DNA of 22,001 nt from Candidatus Aalborgicola danicus (lineage in GTDB: Bacteria; Pseudomonadota; Gammaproteobacteria; Burkholderiales; Burkholderiaceae_C), in contig JADJBC010000006.1 of assembly GCA_016703945.1 (NCBI GenBank), positions 1 through 22,001 of the forward strand. The letters are read 5' to 3'. Shown here one piece after another: positions 1 to 6,363 of the stretch (position 1 is the first letter of the stretch; each line of letters begins with the position of its first letter). A program made the translations under genes and the position numbers. The notes under the pieces were generated by a model that was not told the DNA's origin, did not search any database, and worked only from the letters and a program-made list of their open reading frames with translations.

Positions 1-1368
1 TGATCTTCAAGTGGCCGTGCGCATCAATGAAACCGGCGTCACTGGTGTGGTACCAACCTTGAGCGGTCAACACCTCGGCGGTGGCGGCCGGGACGTTTTT
101 GTAGTATTCTTCAGGCCCGGTGCACTTGACCAAAATTTCGCCGTTATCCGACACCTTGATCTCAACGCCTCGCACGGAACCCCACCGTGTCGGCACGCGC
201 TTCGTGGTCGGGCTGCAGACAGACAAACACGGCGGTCTCGGTGGAGCCATACAACTGTTTGAGGTTGATGCCGATGGAGCGGAAGAACGAAAACAGGTCC
301 GGGCCAATGGCCTCGCCAGCCGTGTAGGCCACGCGTACGCGGCTCATACCCAGGCGTGTTGCGCAAGGGGCCGTAGACGAACAGGGGTCCCAGGCCGTAC
401 AACACACGGTCCATGAAAGACCGGCTTGCCATCCATCAGGTCGGGTCCCACGCGTTTGGCGATGCCCATGAAGTAATGGAACATGTTGCGCTTGATCGCC
501 GGCATCTTCCATGCGGATCATCACGCTGGTCAGCAGGCCTTCAAACACCCGGGGAGGTGCAAAGTAATAAGTGGGGCCAATTTCCTTGAGATCGATGGTG
601 ACCGTGGCCGCCGACTCCGGGCAGTTCACGACGTAGCCACAGGCCAGCCACTGGGCGTAGGAAAAAATGTTCTGGCCAATCAGGCGGGCGGCGGGTACGC
701 CAATACCTCTTCGGTGCCGGTGAGTTTGTCAAAATCTGCCCCACGCGCGCCCGGTTGAGCAGTGAGTTGTGGGTGTGGACCACTCCCTTAGGGTTGCCGG
801 TGGTGCCGGAGGTGAAAAACATGGCACCGACATCATCCGGTTTTGCCTGGTTAACCTCGGCTCCGCATAGAACTCCGGGTGCAGTGCAATAAAGGCCTTG
901 CCCGCCGCCTGCAACTCGTCCAGCGAAGCCAGGCAGGCGTCGTCATACTTGCGCAGGCCGCGCGGATCATCAAAGTAGATGCGCTCCAGCTGCTGGCATT
1001 GGTCACGAATCTCCAGCAGCTTGTCGACCTGCTCCTGGTCCTCGGCAGCGCAAAACGCACTTCGGCGTTGTTGATGGGGAAGACACATTCCGCCGCTGCG
1101 GCGTCCTGGTACAGAGGTACCGGAATGGCACCCAGCGACTGCCGGCCAGCATGGTGGCGTACAGGCGTGGGCGGTTGGCACCGACCACCACCATGTGCTC
1201 GCCACGGCGCAGACCGGCCTGGTGCAGGCCGGCAGCAATCTGTTGCACCATTGCAGACAGGTCGGCCCAGCTTAATGATTGCCAGATGCCGTATTCCTTC
1301 TCGCATGGCGGGCGCGTTAGGCGCTCACTGGCGTGCTTTTGAAGTAGCCGCGGAAAAGTCGTTTGCAT
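1..1368 (-). CDS. AMP-forming acyl-CoA ligase (long-chain fatty-acid CoA ligase type), 3' end outside window, several frameshifts
   Basis: Likely activates a carboxylic acid to an acyl-adenylate and then an acyl-CoA thioester in the cytoplasm. The start is ATG at 1368-1366, preceded by an AGGA-containing ribosome site. Reading across frames gives the N-terminal KEYGIWQSLSWADL, then VVGANRPRLYATML, the AMP-binding P-loop FFTSGTTGNPKGVVHTH near 760-820, the adenylate motif QLYGSTETA near 230-260, and GWYHTSDAGFIDAHGH near 10-60, which carries the conserved Asp of the hinge region. The C-terminal lysine domain lies beyond position 1. At least seven frame changes are needed (about 1300, 1140, 1050, 850, 750, 500, 180), but every core motif survives, which suggests base-calling errors; a true pseudogene cannot be excluded from this gene alone. 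In Burkholderiales such ligases often precede liv-type ABC transporter genes, which would lie to the left. Substrate unknown. Confidence 0.85.
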
Positions 1369-1458
1369 TCCTGATCCTTCTCACCATTTGTCTCAACCTG
1401 CTGCCGCGCAACAAGCCTTTCTATTGCTGCGAATAGTAGCTTCGCATTTGACGTCGGG

Positions 1459-1476
1459 TTGTCGTTTGAACGACAA
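1459..1476. promoter_or_regulatory. Perfect 18-bp palindrome, candidate operator between divergent genes
   Basis: TTGTCGTTTGAACGACAA has two perfect 8-base arms separated by TG. It lies 57 bases upstream of the Crp/Fnr start at 1534 and about 90 bases upstream of the ligase start at 1368. Size and symmetry suit a dimeric helix-turn-helix regulator, and the adjacent Crp/Fnr protein is the obvious candidate. Binding is inferred. Confidence 0.5.
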
Positions 1477-1533
1477 TTCATGCATTTCTCGCTAGGGTTT
1501 CCCTTCACTTTCTGCCAACTTACAACCCAACCC

Positions 1534-2243
1534 ATGACGTCCGAATCCGCATTGCACCAACGCCGCCGGGGTTTGACGGAGCCAGAACTCGACGCCATTC
1601 CATGGATTCACCTCTTGCCGCCGAACGACAACGCGCCGTCGACGAGCTCAAGATCGCGGATGCCGACACCAGCGAATACATCTGCCGTATCGGGCGCCCG
1701 GTAACCTACTGGTTTGGCGTTGTGGATGGCTTGCTCAAAATGAGCAGCGACAACGCGGACGGTCAAACCATGACCTTCACCGGTGTGCCACCGGGCGGCT
1801 GGTTTGGTGAAGGAACCGCCATGAAACGCGAGACTTACCGCTACAACATCCAGGCCCTGCGCAAGAGCCGCGTGGCTGGCCTGCACGTGGACACCTTCCA
1901 CTGGCTGCTGGACCACTCGATCGGCTTCAACCGCTTCGTCATGAATCAGCTCAACGAGCGCCTGGGCCAGTTCATTGCCGCGCGGGAAATCGACCGCATG
2001 ACCAACCCCGATATTCGGGTGGCCCGTAGCCTGGCTTCGCTGTTCAACCCGGTGCTTTACCCCGGAGTGGGTGAAGTGCTGCGCATCACCCAGCAGGAGC
2101 TGGCCTACCTAGTGGGTCTGTCGCGCCAGCGGGTCAACGAGGCGCTGACCTCGCTCGCGGCCAGCGGGGCAATCAAAGTGGAATATGGGGGCCTGCGGGT
2201 GCTGGATTTGGGAGCACTGCGCAGCCAGGTGACGTTCCGCTAA
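1534..2243 (+). CDS. Crp/Fnr family transcriptional regulator (one probable base-deletion frameshift)
   Basis: A cyclic-nucleotide-binding-like sensor fused to a winged helix-turn-helix, expected to bind DNA as a dimer. The N-terminus reads MTSESALHQRRRGLTEPEL from ATG 1534, ending in IPWIH; the frame then moves by one base near 1611, where one base appears to be missing, and continues as LAAERQRAVDELKIADADTSEYICRIGR. The beta-roll follows (TFTGVPPGGWFGEGTAM), then the dimerisation helix and the DNA-binding part ITQQELAYLVGLSRQRVNEA with wing VEYGGLRVLDL. About 236 residues after repair, normal for the family. I see no cysteine cluster of the Fnr iron-sulphur type. It is divergent from the acyl-CoA ligase and the palindrome at 1459-1476 lies between them, so control of the ligase operon and of itself is likely. 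The effector is unknown. The ATG at 1602 would delete the N-terminus and is less likely. Confidence 0.85.
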
Positions 2244-2249
2244 GCGACT

Positions 2250-3102
2250 TTAACTTGCAAATGCGTAGACCAGTTTGCCCTGTTTGGCCTTGTACATGGC
2301 AGTATCGGCACTCTTCATCAGGGCACTCAAGCTTGTCCCGTCCCTGGGAAAAATCGCAATTCCGATACTGGGCTTGATGGTGAGTTCACCAATGCTCAGC
2401 TGAAACGGAAGCTGGACTGCGTCTGCAATCTTCTGTGCAACCACCGCGGTATCGTGGTCAGTGTCGATTTCGGTCAGCAAATACAAGAACTCGTCACCAC
2501 CGAAACGGCTGACGGTGTCGTCACCACGGGTGTGTTGTTTGAGCCGTTCTGCGGTGCACTGGAGCACCGCGTCACCAACGTCGTGACCATACACATCGTT
2601 GACCCTTTTAAAGCCGTCCAAATCCAGGAACATCACAGCCAAAGTCCTTTTTGGCGCTGGCCTGCGCCAGCCCGTGTTCCAGGCGGTTTTCAAACAGCGT
2701 GCGGTTGGGCAAGCCGGTCAGGGCATCGTGCAGAGCCGCATGGCGGGCTGCCTGCGCGTCTTGGGTGACTGTGGCCAATTGCGCTTCGAGTACATGCCGC
2801 GCATTGACCTCGGCCTCCAGCGCCAAATTGACCTCAGACAGCTTTTCGGATGCTTCTTGCACCTTGTTTTCCACCGCCTGGCTTTTTTCCAGCGCGACCC
2901 GCACCCCGGGTGACTCGCGACTGTGGGCCATCTCTTGTGCAAGCCCGGTATTGACGGATGAAAGCTCCTGCGCACTTTGCTCCACCAAACCCTTCACATG
3001 CTCGGCCTGCCCCAGAACATCGGTCAAGGTCTTGCCTGCGTCCGCATCAACGGGCAACTTGGAGTCCATTGCCGGCTGTTTTGAATTCTCTGGGGGTTTC
3101 AT
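2250..3102 (-). CDS. GGDEF diguanylate cyclase with N-terminal coiled coil (one frameshift)
   Basis: Predicted to make cyclic di-GMP from two GTP. Residues 1 to about 115 are charged and helical (EQSAQELSSVNTGLAQEM, then EKSQAVENKVQEASEKL) and look like a coiled coil with no transmembrane segment, so the protein is probably cytoplasmic. The GGDEF domain starts at HDALTGLPNRTLFENRL and continues as LAVMFLDLDGFKRVNDVYGH. The active-site loop RFGGDEF is intact and an RGDD inhibitory-site motif (RxxD) sits five residues before GGDEF, so both activity and product inhibition look preserved. The frame changes near 2645, beside a run of five T on the + strand, which suggests a homopolymer error. About 283 residues after repair. 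No EAL domain and no recognisable sensor domain, so the input signal is unknown. The stop is 7 bases from the stop of the convergent Crp/Fnr gene. Confidence 0.88.
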
Positions 3103-3290
3103 CCGCAGCAGCGTATGCCGGGTGTAATGTGCCGTCTGTTCGCCAACTCACGCCCGGGTGACGCGGTTCGACGGATCACGGCAGGGACGTATTCAGCACT
3201 GGGGATTCAATACCACTACAATCCTCGGCCCTTTGACGTCAGGTGCCGGCGATATCCACAAATCGCCAAATGCTCCCGGTTTTGCCAATG

Positions 3291-3302
3291 TTGATCGGTC
3301 AA
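3291..3302. promoter_or_regulatory. Short imperfect palindrome upstream of the second Crp/Fnr gene
   Basis: TTGATCGGTCAA is a near-palindrome 23 bases before the ATG at 3326. Half-sites of the TTGAT kind are typical of Fnr-like proteins, but the spacing is shorter than the classical 14-base Fnr site. Possible autoregulatory site; weak evidence. Confidence 0.22.
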
Positions 3303-3325
3303 ACCAAGACAACCCGAAAGTTTCC

Positions 3326-4063
3326 ATGTCAAAAATAGCCGCCGCGAACGCACCCGATCCCCAGTTAAACCAAATACTGGCGTCGCTCCCCGCTGCGGAC
3401 TACGCCAGAATCCTTCCCGAATTGGAACTGGTGGAAATGCCTCGGGGTTGGACCATGTCCGAGTCGGGCGATCATGTGAATTTTTTGCACTTTCCGACGT
3501 CCGGCATCGTGTCCTTGATCTATGCACTGGAGGACGGGTCTTCCAGTGAGATTGCGCTGGTTGGCAACGAGGGCATGATAGGCAGCTCCATCTACATGGG
3601 CGGCGAAAGCCTGCCCAGCAGCACCGAAGTGCAAAGCGCAGGCCAGGCCTATCGCCTGAGCCGCAAGATCATGAAACGCGAATTTGCATTGGGTGGCAAG
3701 TTGCAGCACCTGGCCTTGTTGTACACACAGGCCCTGATTTGCCAAACATCCCAGACGGCGGTGTGTAACCAACACCATTCCTTGGTTCAGCAGTTCTGCC
3801 GCTGGATCTTGACGAGTTTCGACCGTTTGCAAAGCAACACGATGTCGATTACACAAGAGCAGATTTCGCATTTGCTGGGTGTTCGCCGTGAAAGCGTGAC
3901 GCAAACTGCTGGCCTTCTTCAAAAGGAAGGGGCGATTGCCTGCTCCAGAGGACGCATCGAACTGCTGGACCGTGCCAAGCTGGAGGAACGTGTGTGTGAG
4001 TGTTATGCCGCAGTCAACGAAGAATGCGCGCGTTTGCTCCCCCATCCAAACCCGCCCCAGTAG
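3326..4063 (+). CDS. Crp/Fnr-type transcriptional regulator, second paralogue
   Basis: About 245 residues from ATG 3326 (MSKIAAANAPDPQLNQILAS). The open frame runs upstream to 3158, but that extension looks non-coding and family proteins start near the LASLPAADYARILPEL segment. The sensor half contains FPTSGIVSLIYALEDGSSSE and ALVGNEGMIG. The C-terminal helix-turn-helix is SITQEQISHLLGVRRESVT, followed by LLQKEGAIACSRGRIELLDR and a terminal VCECYAAV. This is the Crp-like subgroup ending in an arginine-glycine wing and a CECY-type tail, clearly different from the regulator at 1534. The cAMP phosphate-binding residues of classical Crp are not evident, so the ligand is unknown. The reading frame is intact. 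It is divergent from the diguanylate cyclase and convergent with the outer-membrane gene. Confidence 0.85.
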   Translation: MSKIAAANAPDPQLNQILASLPAADYARILPELELVEMPRGWTMSESGDHVNFLHFPTSGIVSLIYALEDGSSSEIALVGNEGMIGSSIYMGGESLPSSTEVQSAGQAYRLSRKIMKREFALGGKLQHLALLYTQALICQTSQTAVCNQHHSLVQQFCRWILTSFDRLQSNTMSITQEQISHLLGVRRESVTQTAGLLQKEGAIACSRGRIELLDRAKLEERVCECYAAVNEECARLLPHPNPPQ

Positions 4064-4112
4064 TCCAGAAAGATTGGCTTGGGGCGGTGCACTTGTTGAA
4101 GCGCAACGGCCT

Positions 4113-4732
4113 TCAAAACCGCACCCGATACCCAAAGGACAAAAAGTCCTCGCCATTGGCGCCGTAGTTATTCAACAAATCGTAAACAGCACAACGGTGG
4201 TGTAGCCGCACAAAGACTTCGCGTGAAGGGTCCTTGGGCCGTGAAAACGCCAACTCGATCATCAAAAAATTCAGCGTCTGGCTGCCCTTGCCCTCCGGTC
4301 CCAACTCCAGCGAGCTCACCTTGGACGTGTAGGAAAACCCAAGGGCCCTAAACGCAGATCAGTTTGCAGGGTGTCCTTCCACGGAAAGCTGCTCCAGCGC
4401 AGCACCGGGGCAAAGGCAATTTCGGTTAGAGAGTCCATGCCGAATTGCTGGCCAATCATGGCGTCGAGTTCCAGCGACATCGGGAACGACTCGGACCGCC
4501 ACAGTGTCTTGGTGCCGGTGACCGCCAGCATGCGGTGGTTCATGAAAGTGGCTTTGCCCTGCGTCAGACCCGCGGGCTCGGTGTCGTAAAACTTGCCGCC
4601 ATAGACGCCGATGCTCCAATCCGGTTCTGCGGACAAGGCCTGGGGCTGGTATAGCAGGCCTGCAGACAGCAGAATGGCGGTTGCGCCGAATGTGCGCAGG
4701 CCAGCGCACAGGGAGGGGGTGGTCGGATGCAT
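4113..4732 (-). CDS. Exported beta-barrel-like protein, possibly lipid A deacylase (PagL)-like; one frameshift
   Basis: Chosen start ATG 4732 gives a clear signal peptide: basic N-terminus, hydrophobic core ATAILLSAGLLY, cleavage after ALSA before EPDW. The mature part alternates polar and aromatic residues (WSIGVYGGKFYDTEP, IAFAPVLRWSSFPW) and ends in FLSFGYRVRF, a terminal aromatic residue typical of outer-membrane barrels. The frame changes near 4335 beside a run of A on the + strand; adding one base gives the continuous reading LGPLGFSYTSKVSSLELGPE. About 206 residues after repair. A late segment, FVRLHHRCAVYDLLNNYG, resembles the HxS region of PagL-type lipid A 3-O-deacylases, but the expected serine is cysteine here. 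The enzymatic assignment is therefore tentative; exported outer-membrane protein is the safer call. Divergent from rluF. Confidence 0.6.
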
Positions 4733-4761
4733 TGGCCTATTTTTTCGCAAGGACGCCCTGG

Positions 4762-4774
4762 TGTCAAATTGACA
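4762..4774. promoter_or_regulatory. Perfect 13-bp palindrome containing a TTGACA box on both strands
   Basis: TGTCAAATTGACA has 6-base arms around a central A, in the 102-base divergent gap between the exported protein (start 4732) and rluF (start 4835). Each strand reads TTGACA, identical to the sigma-70 -35 consensus. On the minus strand an AAAAAT hexamer lies 17 bases downstream (4739-4744). It may be a -35 element, an operator, or both. Confidence 0.35.
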
Positions 4775-4815
4775 AGCCAAAAGACCCTCCAGCCCTCGTA
4801 GAATATGCGCAACTA

Positions 4816-4832
4816 GCTACAAAAGATATAGC
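4816..4832. repeat. 17-bp GCTAY-N7-RTAGY palindrome, copy 1
   Basis: GCTACAAAAGATATAGC, ending two bases before the rluF start codon. It shares the 5-7-5 architecture of the copies at 8419-8435 and 11113-11129. It occupies the place where a ribosome-binding site would be expected; no good Shine-Dalgarno sequence is visible for rluF. Confidence 0.45.
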
Positions 4833-4834
4833 AA

Positions 4835-5818
4835 ATGACAGACTCCAAACCGCCCGCCCCTGCATTCCGCCGCGCTCCATCACCGGCGGGCAAAGGCACC
4901 GCCAGCCGCGCGGCCATCCCGGCCGGGCAAACCAACACCGCAGCCCACGGAGCCAACGGCACCATGCGGTTGAACAAACGCATGGCCGAGCTGGGCCTGG
5001 CCTCAAGGCGCGAGGCCGACGACTGGATCGCCAAGGGCTGGGTCAAGGTCAATGGCAAGGTCGCCGAAATGGGCATGCAGGTGGCCCCCGATGCGCGCAT
5101 CGAGGTTACCCAGCAGGCCAAGGGCGCACAGGCCAACCAGGTGACAATTCTGCTGAACAAACCGATTGGCATCGTCAGCGGTCAGGCCGAAGACGGGCAC
5201 GAGCCTGCCATCAAACTGATACAGCCGCAAAACCGCTGGGCGGACGACAACGCCCGCTTCTTCTTCCATGGCAGTCAACTCAAAAGCCTGGTGCCGGCCG
5301 GGCGGCTGGACATTGACTCGACCGGGCTCTTGGTACTGACGCAGGACGGCCGCGTGGCGCGCCAGTTGATTGGCGAAGACTCGGGGATGGAAAAAGAATA
5401 CCTGGTGCGCGTGGTCTACACCGGCGTGACCAATCCGGCGGCCGCCAACTCGGCCGCAGCCACTTATGGTGCGCGTGCCGCCGCCCGCCCTGCGCCACCG
5501 ACCCAACTGAGCCGCATTGACGATGACGACCCCGTCAGTTCCGACGTGCAGTCGGTGTTTCCCATTGACAAGCTGCGCCTGCTGCGCCACGGCCTTCGCC
5601 TGGACGACCAGGCTCTGAAACCCGCCAAGGTGGAATGGCAAAACCCCGAGCAACTGCGCTTTGTACTGACCGAGGGCAAAAAGCGCCAGATCCGCCGCAT
5701 GTGCGAACTGGTGGGGCTCAAGGTGGTGGGCTTGAAGCGGGTTCGTGTGGGCAAGGTCATGCTGGGGAATTTACCCGTGGGGCAGTGGCGCTACCTGGCG
5801 CCGCATGAATCGTTCTAA
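4835..5818 (+). CDS. rluF: 23S rRNA pseudouridine synthase, RluF-type (RsuA family)
   Basis: Isomerises a uridine in 23S rRNA to pseudouridine. 327 residues, frame intact. Residues 1-43 are a Pro/Ala-rich, low-complexity extension. An S4 RNA-binding domain follows at about 44-100 (MRLNKRMAELGLASRREAD, then WIAKGWVKVNGK). The catalytic motif AGRLDIDSTGLLVLTQDG carries the catalytic Asp159. Then come GMEKEYLVRV and the C-terminal KKRQIRRMCELVGLKVVGLKR and LPVGQWRYL, which match RluF better than RluB or RsuA. Residues about 196-233 form an Ala/Pro/Asp-rich insertion between the KEYLVRV strand and the last conserved block, absent from the E. coli enzyme as I recall it. The exact target uridine is inferred from the family. 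It is transcribed away from the exported protein and followed by a structured repeat. Confidence 0.88.
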   Translation: MTDSKPPAPAFRRAPSPAGKGTASRAAIPAGQTNTAAHGANGTMRLNKRMAELGLASRREADDWIAKGWVKVNGKVAEMGMQVAPDARIEVTQQAKGAQANQVTILLNKPIGIVSGQAEDGHEPAIKLIQPQNRWADDNARFFFHGSQLKSLVPAGRLDIDSTGLLVLTQDGRVARQLIGEDSGMEKEYLVRVVYTGVTNPAAANSAAATYGARAAARPAPPTQLSRIDDDDPVSSDVQSVFPIDKLRLLRHGLRLDDQALKPAKVEWQNPEQLRFVLTEGKKRQIRRMCELVGLKVVGLKRVRVGKVMLGNLPVGQWRYLAPHESF

Positions 5819-5915
5819 ACCATACGCAACGCTGGAGCGAGCCAAGTGGTGCAGTGGCATGACAGGGTAATCGCCCGCACGTCGCGGTGAAACATTGCCC
5901 ACACGATCTCGTTGT

Positions 5916-6017
5916 GCGCCCGCAGCAGAGCTGGGGCAAGCGCCGCCGTTCGTGTCCTCCGGCCTTCGGCCTCCCCCTTGACCTCACTTTGTCGTTCACC
6001 CCAGCCCTGCTGCTCGA
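5916..6017 (-). repeat. Nested-palindrome repeat, copy 1
   Basis: About 100 bases, matching 9778-9879 in inverted orientation over nearly its whole length. The outer arms at 5922-5944 and 5991-6013 pair over 23 bases with about five mismatches. A small inner hairpin sits at 5961-5971 (GGCC-TTC-GGCC). Between arms and hairpin lies the conserved GTGTCCTCC block. It lies about 100 bases after the rluF stop, as expected for REP-like elements. No coding potential recognised. Confidence 0.8.
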
Positions 6018-6117
6018 ACCTATGCGTGCAACGGTTGGTCGCGAGTACCGCCTCAGGAAGGCGAAGCGAGACGACGGACTTCTCCCCTAAATCGGCACCA
6101 ACCCAGCCGCGCAGTAG

Positions 6118-6201
6118 CAATCGGGTAGTGGGTTTTGCGCAGGTAAAGGAGGAGCCCGCGCAGCGGGCGGGGGACACGGAGCAAAACCCGCTACCCGATT
6201 G
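6118..6201 (+). repeat. Nested-palindrome repeat, divergent member (different arms, same core)
   Basis: The outer arms at 6118-6138 and 6181-6201 are 21 bases with a single mismatch. The inner hairpin at 6154-6168 is GCCCGC-GCA-GCGGGC. The core around it (GGAG before, GGGGGACACGG after) resembles the core of the 9778-9879 element, while the arms are unrelated in sequence. It lies 52 bases upstream of the htpG promoter. Confidence 0.75.
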
Positions 6202-6253
6202 ATACCAAAGTCACCATGGCACTCCCCCAAAGGTTTCTGCTGGTAACCCAAAG

Positions 6254-6282
6254 CCCTTGAATAACACCCCATCGCCCATAAT
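6254..6282 (+). promoter_or_regulatory. Heat-shock sigma-32 (RpoH) type promoter of htpG
   Basis: CCCTTGAAT at 6254-6262 (containing CTTGAA) and CCCATAAT at 6275-6282, with 13 bases between CTTGAA and the -10 box apart from its first T, match the RpoH consensus of CTTGAA plus CCCCATNT. HtpG is a classical RpoH target, which supports the call. Transcription would start near 6290, giving a 5' leader of about 75 bases. Confidence 0.7.
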
Positions 6283-6298
6283 TGAGGGTTTCGCGCGC

Positions 6299-6313
6299 GA
6301 CGCCTTAGGCGTC
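6299..6313 (+). other. Perfect stem-loop in the htpG 5' leader
   Basis: GACGCCTTAGGCGTC forms a 6-bp perfect stem with a TTA loop, about 50 bases before the htpG start codon and within the predicted leader. It does not itself cover the start region, so calling it an RNA thermometer is not justified. Confidence 0.4.
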
Positions 6314-6363
6314 CGCTGGCATCCCTTTATTGTTATTGAAGCTTTACCGAAAGTTCTAACCCC

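Larger units (their letters stand above)
5819..6253. other. Non-coding gap between rluF and the htpG promoter
   Basis: Holds two structured repeats (5916-6017 and 6118-6201). The remaining stretches, 5819-5915, 6018-6117 and 6202-6253, contain no recognisable gene. A minus-strand open frame across 5815-6177 runs through the first repeat and resembles no family I know. Confidence 0.6.

Noticed and set aside
3158..3325. N-terminal extension of the second Crp/Fnr protein
   Set aside because: Composition is non-coding in character and family members start near the position of ATG 3326.
5815..6177. Minus-strand open frame of 120 codons in the rluF-htpG gap
   Set aside because: It runs through the structured repeat at 5916-6017, and part of its protein reappears at 9778-9879 only because the repeat does. 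The non-repeat part matches no family I know.
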